Part shown: positions 25,087 through 33,627 of the stretch, piece after piece
Layout: every line of letters starts with the position of its first letter
How positions within the stretch are numbered: the first letter of the stretch is position 1
NCBI GenBank assembly: GCA_016125285.1
Contig: WGMA01000041.1
Span: forward strand, 1-64,000
Length of the DNA stretch: 64,000 nucleotides
Direction: 5' to 3'
DNA from: Phycisphaera sp.
Lineage (GTDB): Bacteria; Planctomycetota; Phycisphaerae; Phycisphaerales; Zrk34
Made by a program: the position numbers and the translations under genes
The notes under the pieces: model-generated
Seen by the model: only the letters and a program-made list of their open reading frames with translations
Told to the model about the DNA's origin: nothing
The model's database searches: none

Positions 25087-26196
25087 TCACTTCGCGGCGT
25101 CGGCGATCAGGGTGAACGCCTCGTTGCCCAGGTCGCGGCCGTGCAGTTCCTTCGCGTCGTTCCAACTGACGATCAGATCCAGCGACGGGAACACCGCGAC
25201 GCCGCGCTTGCCGCCGTGGCCGAGGCAGCAGTACATGTCGGTTGGCGCGTCGGGCCACCACCGCCTGCCGTCGCGAGCCACACCGTTGAGCCACCACAGC
25301 CAGCTGTACGAGCCGTTGTGGTCGGTCTGGTTGTTGCCGCCGCCGATCGATCGCTGGCCGGGCAGCATCTCCGCCTCGCGACCGGCGGTGCGCGGGATCG
25401 ACAACGGCAGCGGGCTGGTCACGGCCATCACGGCGTGCTCCTCGCTGATCACCTGCGTGTCGCCCCAGCGTCCCTTACGCAGGTAGAGCAGACCGAAGCG
25501 TGCGAAGTCTCGCGGGCTGATCGCGAGGCGGCCGGGGCGGTTCTTCGTGCCGAACGCCATCATCGTGGGGTTGTCCTCGCAGCCCAGCACGTCAGTCAGC
25601 ATCGGATGCAGCACGATTGCGTCTACGTTCGTGTAGGTCGCGCCGTAGACGCGTGTGAACAGCAGGTCCCAGAACAACGCCATCTGCATGTCGGAATAGT
25701 CGAAGGCCTCGCCGGGCTTTTCATTGACGCCGTAGCACGAGACCTGATTCGCGAGGTGACGCCAGGTGATCTGGCGGTCCTTGTGGTCGAGGTCGGCGTT
25801 GAGGTCGGCGAGGCGCGGCTCGTACTTGACCACGGCCTCGTCGAGCGACGGGATACGGTTGGCCTCGAGCGCCGCGAACAGGAAGTGGCTGTAAACGGGC
25901 TTGCAGGCCGACGCGACGTCGGCGCGCTGCGCGGCGTCACCCCACGTGTAAACCAGGTAGCCGTGCCGGATCACGCAGCCGCGACCCTCTGCGAGCCTGG
26001 CGAAGGCGTCGAGTTTCGCAGCGTCGAGGCTGACGTCGGCGGGCTTCTTCGTCGTCCACGTCTTGCCCGGGTAGACCGGTGATGTGTTGGCATCGGCCCC
26101 GCGGGCGGCCGATGCGTTAAGCGCGATCGCGCACGCAAGCATCGTGGTCAGCGTGTGACGGTTCGCGAGGGAACGTGATGGGTGACGGCGTGTCAT
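25087..26196 (-). CDS. Secreted serine hydrolase, class C beta-lactamase-like
   Basis: The protein has 369 residues, with an N-terminal signal (hydrophobic ACAIALNASA, cleavage after ARG or nearby). The penicillin-binding/beta-lactamase fold motifs are present: SACK (Ser96-x-x-Lys99) for the nucleophile pair, YSD (Tyr167-Ser-Asp) in place of the usual YxN, and a GHGG block near the C-terminus in the HxG/KTG position. It could be an esterase, a D-amino-acid peptidase or a peptidoglycan-related hydrolase. Sequence alone does not decide. It is the last gene of the nine-gene operon and overlaps the preceding caspase-like gene by 4 bases (ATGA). Confidence 0.85.
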   Translation of the reverse strand: MTRRHPSRSLANRHTLTTMLACAIALNASAARGADANTSPVYPGKTWTTKKPADVSLDAAKLDAFARLAEGRGCVIRHGYLVYTWGDAAQRADVASACKPVYSHFLFAALEANRIPSLDEAVVKYEPRLADLNADLDHKDRQITWRHLANQVSCYGVNEKPGEAFDYSDMQMALFWDLLFTRVYGATYTNVDAIVLHPMLTDVLGCEDNPTMMAFGTKNRPGRLAISPRDFARFGLLYLRKGRWGDTQVISEEHAVMAVTSPLPLSIPRTAGREAEMLPGQRSIGGGNNQTDHNGSYSWLWWLNGVARDGRRWWPDAPTDMYCCLGHGGKRGVAVFPSLDLIVSWNDAKELHGRDLGNEAFTLIADAAK

Positions 26197-27293
26197 TTCG
26201 ACGTGTCGGGTTTCGGCTGCGAGTCCTTTGCCGCGGCGCGTTCCGCCTGCCGATAGACGCGCGCCAGGTCGATTAGCAGCGGCTCGACGCGGCGGAGGTA
26301 CTCGTCCTCGGCCATGCTGTCCTGTGCGTCGCGGAGCTTGACGACCTGCAACTCCAGCGCGTCGCGCTGTGCGCGGAGGTCGGCGGGCATGTGTCGCTCG
26401 AAGTCCGACGGCACCAGCGCCAGCAGGTGGGCGCGGTAGCCGTCGGGTTCGGCATCGGACGCGGCCTTCTTGACGGGGCGGACGCCGCGGTAAAACTCGG
26501 AGCGCGTGCCCAGGCCGTCGCCGTTGTCGTCGAGCAACGCGTGCTCCGTGGCGAGGCGTTTGTCGGCGTCGTAGAACTCGGCGACGCGCCGCGACGCGAC
26601 GAGAAACGCCTCGAGCAACGACGTCTGGCCGTCCTTGTCGAGGTCGGCGTCCGGGTCACCGATGGCGTGGCTGATGTACTCGCCAAACCGGGCGTAGTTC
26701 TGTTCCGAGCCAGCCTTGGTCGCGGTGATGATTACGCGGCCCGGCGCGGACAGCGGCTTGAGGTACGGCGCGCTCGACGACGCGGCGTTGATCACCACGA
26801 CCGGACGCTCGAACGGACGCAGCCACTCGACCAGGTCGTCGGCGGTGATGTCGGGGCCGGTGAGATTGAACTTGGCGGCCCGCCCGTCGTACGTGCCGTG
26901 GCCGAGCATCACGACCCACAGCGGGTGCGTCGATCGGTGCGGCAGTTGCTTGAGCGTGTCGATCACGCGATCGCGATCCGTCGGTTCGGCCTTCGCGTCG
27001 GGCGCGGGCTTGTCGGTTGGGTCGGTCTCGAGCGACGCGTTGCCGATGCGGATCGACAGCGCGTCACCGGCGTCCGCGGCCTTGCTCCACGCCTGCGCCG
27101 AGTCGTTGAACACCTTCGCGTATTCCGATGCGCCTGGCGCGCCGACGAGGATCAGCACGGTGGTCTTGTCGGGGTACGCCTCGGCGGCGCGGGTCGCGGG
27201 TGTAAGTACGCCGACCGCCACACACGCGAGCAGCGACAGCGCGGCGCTGCGGAGCGTCGCGGATAGGCCATCGGACTGTCGACGGTCACGCAT
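26193..27293 (-). CDS. Caspase/C13-like exported pseudo-protease with EF-hand loops
   Basis: The protein has 366 residues and a signal peptide (SLLACVAVGVL, cleavage after TRA). The central fold looks like a caspase/legumain domain. The catalytic His is present in MLGHGTYDG (His132). The position of the Cys, normally in a DACxSG-type strand end, reads INAASSS, with Ala171 replacing Cys. Two EF-hand-like loops follow (DADLDKDGQTSLLEAF and DDNGDGLG), then a helical Arg/Glu-rich tail. It would fold and bind but not cut. It overlaps its neighbours on both sides (TGATG upstream, ATGA downstream), so it is made together with the VWA membrane protein and the serine hydrolase. The role in the operon is unknown. 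Confidence 0.75.
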   Translation of the reverse strand: MRDRRQSDGLSATLRSAALSLLACVAVGVLTPATRAAEAYPDKTTVLILVGAPGASEYAKVFNDSAQAWSKAADAGDALSIRIGNASLETDPTDKPAPDAKAEPTDRDRVIDTLKQLPHRSTHPLWVVMLGHGTYDGRAAKFNLTGPDITADDLVEWLRPFERPVVVINAASSSAPYLKPLSAPGRVIITATKAGSEQNYARFGEYISHAIGDPDADLDKDGQTSLLEAFLVASRRVAEFYDADKRLATEHALLDDNGDGLGTRSEFYRGVRPVKKAASDAEPDGYRAHLLALVPSDFERHMPADLRAQRDALELQVVKLRDAQDSMAEDEYLRRVEPLLIDLARVYRQAERAAAKDSQPKPDTSK

Positions 27294-29713
27294 CACGGCA
27301 GTCCTTTCAGCCGACGCAGGCTCCACTCGCAGACCAGGCAGCCGACGACGATCAGCAGCACCAGCGGCAGATGCCACAGCGGACGCGTCCACGTCTCGGT
27401 GACCGGCGCCTCGCGCTCGGGCAGGCTGGCGACGAACGAGTCGAGGTCCGCGGCGTCGACCATCTCGCCTCCGGTCTGCGACGCGAGAGTTTCGAGCAGC
27501 GGGCGGTTGACGCCGAGCGAGCGGAACTCGTCGGCGAGCAGGTCGGTGGTCCAGCCGGTCTCCGCGTCGCCGATGGGCTTGAGCTTCTCGTCGGTGACGG
27601 TGGCGTCGGCGTGATATCCGCCGGTCGTGCGCGGGATATACGTCGCGGTGAACAGGCCCGGCTCGTTGAGCGCGAGCTCGGCGACGAGTTCGACGGTCTT
27701 CTTGTCGGGGCCGGTGACCTTCACCGTTACGGTCGCGTTGTCGATCGGTTCGAACGCCTCGGTGCGTGCGCGGACACGCAGCTCGACAGGCTGATTGGTC
27801 TCGTCGCGTTGCTCGACGGCCTCGATCTCGACGCGCGACGGCACGTCGGCGATGAGCCAGCGCAGCGTCTGCCGCCACGCCTTGGCCATGTCCTCTTGCT
27901 GATCCGGGTCAGCGAAGCCCCAGTGCCAGAGGTCGGCGATGGTCATCGCGGCCGAGCGGCCGTGGCCGAAACGCTGAACGACGAGCGCGGGGTATTGCAC
28001 GCTGTCTGGCCCGGTGACGGTGGCGATGGCGGTGGCGCCGGGTTTGATCGCGGCGAGGCGATTGACGGAGCGGAACGCGGGCACGCCCGCGAGTCGCGTG
28101 CGCTCGGCGCCCTCGGTGTCACGCAGGCGCGCCCACGGTTGCAACCAGCCCTCGCGCGTGAGCGTGAGGCTGTACCGCGACGATTCCGCCGACGGCCCGT
28201 CGAGGTCGGTCGTGCGGTTGAGGTATACGGGCAGCGCCTGCGCGATCGGCGTGCGGTCGTACCCGCCGAACTGCATCGACTCGGCGCCGCCCAGCATCAG
28301 CAGTCCGCCGCCGCGCTCCGCGACGTAGCGTTCGAGCATCGCTTGCTGGTCGGTGGTGAAGAACGACGCCTCGAGGTCGTCGATGATCACGGCGTGATAC
28401 GCGAACAACTGCTCGGGCGTCTTGGGGAATCCGTCGATCAGTTCCTTGTCGTCACGCGTGCCGAGGCGGACGAGTACGGGCTGGTCGTAGTCGGCGGTCT
28501 CTTCGGGGTCCTTGCCGTCGAATCCGCGGAACAACGGGTTGGACGACTCGCCGTTGCGGCCGAGGAACGCGAACTTCGGCTCGCGCTTCGCAATGCGGAT
28601 CAGGCCCACGAGGGCGACCTGCTCGTCGGACTCGATAGACCGTCGGAGGAACTTGTATTCCCAGTTGGGTCGGCCCGACACGTAGAGGATGCGGTAGGGG
28701 CCGCGACCGCGGTCGATCGCGACGGTGCGCGCGTTGTTCGCCAGCGTCGCTTCGGGGCTCTGCTTGAGCTGCTCGGCGGGGGCGAGGTCCGTCTTCTCCG
28801 TGACCTCGACACGGTAGAACGACACGCCGGGCTTCGCCGGCTTGATGCGGTAGCGCAGGGCGAGCGTCTTGCGGTCTTCGTCGACGGGGATGGTCCGCGA
28901 CTCGACCACGGCGCCGGACTCGTCGACGAGCTGCGCGAGCAGTTCGCGGCCCTTGTAGCCGGTGACGACGGCCTCGGCCTGAAGCGTGACGGGCGCGTCT
29001 TCGAACGAGGTCTGGTTCACGCCGACGTCACTGAGCGCGATGTCCTTTTCCGGCTCGGCGTCGCCCACGACGACGGGGTACACGGGCGGCAGGCCGGACA
29101 ACGCGGCGAGCGCGGCGGCGGGGGAGTCGCCGGTCAGGTCGGTGGCGTTGCCGTCGGTCAGCAGGATGACGCCTGCCAGCGGACGGCCGGAGAATCGCTC
29201 GGTGACGGTGCGCAACGCCGCGCCGATCGCGGTGGCGTTGCCGTCGAAGCGGAGGTCGGCGAAGTCGTCGCTGCGACGCAGACGCGAGTCGAACACGTAG
29301 CGGCGCACCTGGAAATCGCCCGACAGCTTGTCGAGCCAGGCGGCGTGTTGCTCGTCGGTCAGCAGGGCGCGCATCGCGTCGCCGCGCGGCGTGTCGGCGC
29401 CCGCGTCGAGCGTCCGCATGCCCTCGCTGTTGTCGGCCAGCACGACAAAGATGTTCGCGCCCTTGCGCGGCGAGGTGCCCGTCCACAGCGGGTCGAGCAG
29501 GCAGAGCACGAGGATGAGGATCGCGGTGAGCTTGACGTAGAACGCGATCGTGCGTGTGCGGTGCGCGCCCGGCGCGCGGCGGTACGCCCAGATCAGCACG
29601 CCCAGCGCGATCGTCAGCAGCGCCAGCGCCGGCCACAGCCAGTCCAGCCCGGCGATGAGCAGGGCCGCGAGCGTGGACGCGTGCATGGTGATGGCGGCGC
29701 CGAACAACGTCAT
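27293..29713 (-). CDS. VWA / glutamine-amidotransferase-like membrane protein
   Basis: The protein has 806 residues. Two transmembrane helices near the N-terminus (about 18-45 and 57-77) and one at the C-terminus (about 780-798, LVLLIVVGCLVCEW) bracket an extracytoplasmic region. This starts with a VWA-like domain (about 85-250). Its metal-site motif reads DNSEG (Asp94, Ser96, Gly98), where DxSxS is canonical, although LLTDGNATD supplies the later Asp. A Rossmann-like GATase-1 segment follows (AVIIDDLEASFFTTDQQ, then GGGLLMLGGAES). Such VWA/GATase fusions are common in planctomycete MoxR operons. The ATG at 29713 overlaps the previous stop (TGATG). The coding frame is open further upstream only inside the neighbouring gene. 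Confidence 0.85.
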   Translation of the reverse strand: MTLFGAAITMHASTLAALLIAGLDWLWPALALLTIALGVLIWAYRRAPGAHRTRTIAFYVKLTAILILVLCLLDPLWTGTSPRKGANIFVVLADNSEGMRTLDAGADTPRGDAMRALLTDEQHAAWLDKLSGDFQVRRYVFDSRLRRSDDFADLRFDGNATAIGAALRTVTERFSGRPLAGVILLTDGNATDLTGDSPAAALAALSGLPPVYPVVVGDAEPEKDIALSDVGVNQTSFEDAPVTLQAEAVVTGYKGRELLAQLVDESGAVVESRTIPVDEDRKTLALRYRIKPAKPGVSFYRVEVTEKTDLAPAEQLKQSPEATLANNARTVAIDRGRGPYRILYVSGRPNWEYKFLRRSIESDEQVALVGLIRIAKREPKFAFLGRNGESSNPLFRGFDGKDPEETADYDQPVLVRLGTRDDKELIDGFPKTPEQLFAYHAVIIDDLEASFFTTDQQAMLERYVAERGGGLLMLGGAESMQFGGYDRTPIAQALPVYLNRTTDLDGPSAESSRYSLTLTREGWLQPWARLRDTEGAERTRLAGVPAFRSVNRLAAIKPGATAIATVTGPDSVQYPALVVQRFGHGRSAAMTIADLWHWGFADPDQQEDMAKAWRQTLRWLIADVPSRVEIEAVEQRDETNQPVELRVRARTEAFEPIDNATVTVKVTGPDKKTVELVAELALNEPGLFTATYIPRTTGGYHADATVTDEKLKPIGDAETGWTTDLLADEFRSLGVNRPLLETLASQTGGEMVDAADLDSFVASLPEREAPVTETWTRPLWHLPLVLLIVVGCLVCEWSLRRLKGLP

Positions 29714-32700
29714 CAATCGCCGCTCCCGAGTTTCTGGTAGTAACGACGGACCAGCTCTTCGTAGCGTCCCGGCACCGGGTCGCGATCGATCGGCACGAGT
29801 TTGCGGTCGGGCTCGCGACGCGCCAGTTCCTCCGAGACCATGTCGCGCAGCTCGATCAGCGGATCCATCACCTTCGACTTCACCAGGTCCCACTGCGGCT
29901 GCTTGCCGTGCCGCTTGAACTCCGCACGCATCGCCTTCGCTTCGTCGCGGACCTGCGCGGCGCGCCGACTGAGGTCGGGCTGTTGGACCAGCTCTTCGAC
30001 GTCGCGCAGCGTGTCGGAGAAGTCGCGGAACTGCTCACCGGTGATCGGATTGCCCGGGCCTCTGCCGCCCCAGCCTTCGACAAACGAGCCCCGTCCGTCA
30101 CGAGAGCCCTGTCCCGGCTGTTGCCCAGGCTGCTGCCCCTGTCCTTGCTGGCCTTGCTGTCCTTGTCCGGGCTGCTGTCCTTGACCCTGCTGACCTTGCT
30201 GTCCCTGTCCAGGCTGCTGGCCCTGACCCTGCTGGCCTTGCTGCTGTCCGGGTTGCTGGCCTTGTCCCTGTTGACCTTGCCGTTGTCCGGGCTGTTGGCC
30301 TTGTCCCTGTTGACCTTGCTGTTGTCCGGGCTGCTGGCCTTGTCCCTGTTGACCTTGCTGCTGTCCGGGCTGCTGTCCTTGTCCCTGCTGACCTTGCTGC
30401 TGTCCGGGCTGCTGTCCTTGTCCCTGCTGACCTTGCTGCTGTCCGGGCTGTTGTCCTTGTCCCTGCTGACCTTGCTGTTGTCCGGGCTGTTGACCCTGAC
30501 CCTGTTGACCTTGTTGCTGACCAGGTTGTTGGCCCTGACCCTGCTGACCTTGCTGTTGTCCGGGCTGTTGGCCTTGTCCCTGCTGACCTTGCTGCTGTCC
30601 GGGCTGCTGACCTTGTCCCTGCTGGCCTTGCTGCTGTCCGGGCTGTTGCCCGGTCTGTTGGTTGGGTTGCGGTTGTCCACCGGCTTGTGCGAGTTCACGA
30701 CCGGCCTGCTGGATCAGATTGTCAAGCTGCTTGCGCGCGAGTCGCAGCGACTCGGTCTCGTTGCCGAGCACGCCGCGTGCCGCTTCCTCGACGCCTTCCT
30801 TGAGCTGGTCGATGCCTTCGCGGGCACGCTGCTCCGTGGTCTGGGCCTGCTGCGTCAGACCGTTGCGGAGCATCTGTCCGGTCTGGTCGAGATTGCGTTC
30901 GACGTTGTTCGATCGCTGCTGCCGCAGCGTATCGTACAGCTTGCGTGAAAGGATCGGCTCAGACGTCTCGGACTGCTCGACGACCTTGCGCATCTCCTTG
31001 GTCAGGTCTTCGACGCTCTGCTTCTGCTGCTGCACGCGCTCGGCGATCTCCTGATTCCGCGGCGCATCCGCCAGCGTCTTGCGCGGCTTGCTCTCCTGCT
31101 GCGCGATGTCCTCGGCGATCTGCTTCTGGCTCTCGGCCACGCGCCGCGCCTCGTCGCGCATCTGCCGCATCTGCTCGGTGAACTGGCTCGACGTCTGTTT
31201 CTGGAAGTCGTCACGCAGCTTCTGCAGCTCACGCTCGGCGCGCGTGCCCGAGTTCGTCGCCTGCGACGTCTGGCCGTCCTGCAACTGCTCCGACGCCTTG
31301 CGGACGTTCTCGCGTGTCTGGTCGAGTTGCTTGCGAGCCTCGTCCATCCGCTGGCGGTTCTCCGGCGTGTCCATCCGCTGACGGAGCTCGTCCACGTCAC
31401 GCAGCATCTGCTGCTGCTCCTCCTGCAGCCGCTTGAGCTGGCGGAGGATCTCCTCGCGTTCCTCCTTCGTCTTCGCCTCCTGCAACGCCGCCTCGAGCTC
31501 CTTGATCTTCTTGTTGAGATCCTGCTGGCGACGGGCGAGTTCCTTGAGGCGGCTGAGCACCTGCAGGTCCTCGCGCTGCTGGGCCGACTGCTGTGCCTGG
31601 CTCGCCTGCGACTCGGTCTCGTAACGCTTGTCTTCCTGCTTGAGCTCCAGGTTCGCGAGCTGTTCCTGCGTGCGGCTGTTCTTGGCGCGTCCCTTCGACT
31701 GCTGCTGGCGGATGATCTCGTGCTCGCGGGCGCGCATGCGGAGCAACGCCTGGTACGATCGCTGCTCGGCGTCGAGGCCGGGCGTCAGCGGCTCCAGCGC
31801 CGACTTCTCCGCGGCCGCGGTCAGCTGCGTCAGCGCCTCGCCCATGAAGCCGATCGCCTCCTGCAACGCGGCCAGCGCGGCCGGATCATTCACCTTCTCC
31901 TTCGCCGCCTCGGCCTTTCCGATCAGCGCCTGCTGCGCGTCGCGGATCACCTCGACGTCGGGCTTGTACTCCGCCGACGGATCGCCGCCGCGCGCCTCCT
32001 CGCGGCGCTTGACCTTCCACGTCGCGTTGATGATCTCCTTCTGCGCCTTGACCAGTTCCTCGGCCTGCGGCGGTTCGCTCTCGCCCTCGCTCGGCGGCGG
32101 GGCCTGGCCCTCGCGGAAGATCTCCTCGAAGTGGCGCACCTCGGCGAAGTACATGTCGCTCATCGCGCGACGCACCTTGCCGTCCGGCCCCGTGTCTTCC
32201 GCCCAGAAGTAATACGACACGAGCTGGTTCGGCTCGGCGTTGAGCTTCTCCATCGCCAGCAGGTAATCGATCTCGCCCTTCGACTTCGGCTCCTTCGCCG
32301 CGGGGTCCTCCTCGCCGAGCGTCAGCACCTTCGGCGACTGACCGGCCACGCCGTAGATCAACCCGTAGGCGTGCAGCCCGTAGTCGTCCGTCGCCTCGGC
32401 CTGGAGCGTCAGCTCCTCGATCGGCGACACGCGCATGTCCTTCCGCGGGAACACGAGCTTCAGGTCCGGCGGCATATTCTCGTGCACCTCGATGACGAAC
32501 CGCGGCGGCAGCTTGTTCGCCCGTCCCTGCTCGTCAACGAGACGCAGCTCATACCGATCGCTCGCGGCCAGTGTCATCGACGTGACATAGTCGGCCGGGT
32601 TGTCCGCGTCGCGTGTCAGCGCGATCTCAGCGCCCTTGTCGTCGACGAGCGTCGCGTCGGCGACCGGCTTGTTGAGGTGGAACTTGAGCTTGAGGTCCGA

Positions 32701-33627
32701 GCCCTCGACCGCGGTCACACGCAGCGTGTCTTCGATCGTCTTGCTGCCGAGCTTGGTGTACTCGGGGAACTTGATCGTCGCGTCGGCGGTCTTGAGCTCG
32801 GGGTGGTTGTAGGTGAACAGCGAGTAGGCGTCGGACTTGCTGTCGTCGAACTCGATGTGGTACTTCAGGTCCGCGTTGACCTGCGGGACGGTGACGCCGA
32901 ACACGGGGTCTTCGAGGTTCTTGGTCAGCTCGAGCCGCTGCTCGGGTCCGTTGTCGGGGCCGATGACGAGCGTCGCGCCCGCGGGGAGCTTGCCGTCGAA
33001 CCGCGCCAGCACGACAACCGACGAACCCTGCTCGACCGAGGCGTCGCCCGGCGTCACGGTGACCTTGTAGGGGTCGGCGGGATCGAGGTCCGCGACGTTG
33101 CCCGGCTTCGCGTTGTGGTCGAACGCCGGGGCGATGACGGTGCCGATCACGCCGAGCAGGAAGCCCAGCGCGATGCCCTGCCACGCGGTGGCCCACATCA
33201 TGCGTCGGGCGGGCACGGTGTTGATCCAGCTTGACCGCTCGGCGTGCCCCAACGCCTCGGCGATCACGCGCTCCTGCATGTAGCCGTAGCGTCCCTCGGC
33301 GTTGGGTTGCTGCTCGACGGCGGCCAGCAGCAGGGCCTGGAGTTCGGGGTGCGACTGCTCGATGTGACGGGCGATGGCGCGGTAGTCGAGGCCGCCGCCG
33401 CGCGCCGTCTGGTAGACCAGCCACGTCAGGCAGCCCGCGCACGCGGCGAGCGCGAGGGCGGCGAGCATCCACGCCGTGCTCTGCGACACGGCCATCGCCA
33501 TGGCGACGCCGATGCCGACAATACCCACGGCGGTCCAGCACAGCGACGAGTCGCGTTTGACACGCAGCTTGCGCTGGCGCGCGGCGACCGGTTCGAGGCG
33601 TTGACGCAGCAGTTGTTCGATGGTCAT
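29713..33627 (-). CDS. DUF4175-like giant membrane/coiled-coil protein with Q/G-rich tandem repeat
   Basis: The protein has 1304 residues. Two or three hydrophobic helices lie near the N-terminus (about 30-75 and 140-165), followed by beta-rich extracytoplasmic domains to about residue 500. A very long Arg/Gln/Glu coiled coil follows (about 560-980), with segments such as REDLQVLSRLKELARRQQ. About 13 copies of a 13-residue Gly/Gln/Pro repeat come next, then a C-terminal helical domain with an RYYQKLG ending. The plan matches DUF4175 / low-complexity membrane proteins. The start at 33627 overlaps the BatA-like stop (ATGA) and has GGGAGGG upstream. A structural or tethering role in the envelope is plausible, but nothing shows it directly. 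Confidence 0.85.
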   Translation of the reverse strand: MTIEQLLRQRLEPVAARQRKLRVKRDSSLCWTAVGIVGIGVAMAMAVSQSTAWMLAALALAACAGCLTWLVYQTARGGGLDYRAIARHIEQSHPELQALLLAAVEQQPNAEGRYGYMQERVIAEALGHAERSSWINTVPARRMMWATAWQGIALGFLLGVIGTVIAPAFDHNAKPGNVADLDPADPYKVTVTPGDASVEQGSSVVVLARFDGKLPAGATLVIGPDNGPEQRLELTKNLEDPVFGVTVPQVNADLKYHIEFDDSKSDAYSLFTYNHPELKTADATIKFPEYTKLGSKTIEDTLRVTAVEGSDLKLKFHLNKPVADATLVDDKGAEIALTRDADNPADYVTSMTLAASDRYELRLVDEQGRANKLPPRFVIEVHENMPPDLKLVFPRKDMRVSPIEELTLQAEATDDYGLHAYGLIYGVAGQSPKVLTLGEEDPAAKEPKSKGEIDYLLAMEKLNAEPNQLVSYYFWAEDTGPDGKVRRAMSDMYFAEVRHFEEIFREGQAPPPSEGESEPPQAEELVKAQKEIINATWKVKRREEARGGDPSAEYKPDVEVIRDAQQALIGKAEAAKEKVNDPAALAALQEAIGFMGEALTQLTAAAEKSALEPLTPGLDAEQRSYQALLRMRAREHEIIRQQQSKGRAKNSRTQEQLANLELKQEDKRYETESQASQAQQSAQQREDLQVLSRLKELARRQQDLNKKIKELEAALQEAKTKEEREEILRQLKRLQEEQQQMLRDVDELRQRMDTPENRQRMDEARKQLDQTRENVRKASEQLQDGQTSQATNSGTRAERELQKLRDDFQKQTSSQFTEQMRQMRDEARRVAESQKQIAEDIAQQESKPRKTLADAPRNQEIAERVQQQKQSVEDLTKEMRKVVEQSETSEPILSRKLYDTLRQQRSNNVERNLDQTGQMLRNGLTQQAQTTEQRAREGIDQLKEGVEEAARGVLGNETESLRLARKQLDNLIQQAGRELAQAGGQPQPNQQTGQQPGQQQGQQGQGQQPGQQQGQQGQGQQPGQQQGQQGQGQQPGQQQGQQGQGQQPGQQQGQQGQGQQPGQQQGQQGQGQQPGQQQGQQGQGQQPGQQQGQQGQGQQPGQQQGQQGQGQQPGQRQGQQGQGQQPGQQQGQQGQGQQPGQGQQGQQGQGQQPGQGQQGQQGQGQQPGQQPGQGSRDGRGSFVEGWGGRGPGNPITGEQFRDFSDTLRDVEELVQQPDLSRRAAQVRDEAKAMRAEFKRHGKQPQWDLVKSKVMDPLIELRDMVSEELARREPDRKLVPIDRDPVPGRYEELVRRYYQKLGSGD
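30118..30660 (-). repeat. 39-bp tandem repeat coding for a Gln/Gly/Pro-rich tract
   Basis: About 13 units of 39 bases (13 codons, consensus GQQPGQQQGQQGQ) lie inside the DUF4175-like gene. Most units are nearly identical. One carries a Gln-to-Arg change, and the last few are altered or shortened. The repeat keeps frame throughout. Such arrays change copy number easily. Confidence 0.9.

Noticed and set aside
22589-25297. A 900-codon reading frame on the minus strand opposite the haem dehydrogenase
   Set aside because: It is the antisense shadow of a clear plus-strand gene in GC-rich DNA. The translation is Arg/Ala/Val low-complexity with no domain.
29880-30948. Two long alternative frames across the Q/G repeat (Ser/Asp/Lys-rich and Leu-rich)
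   Set aside because: They are by-products of the stop-free 39-bp repeat. Only the DUF4175 frame continues into conserved domains on both sides.
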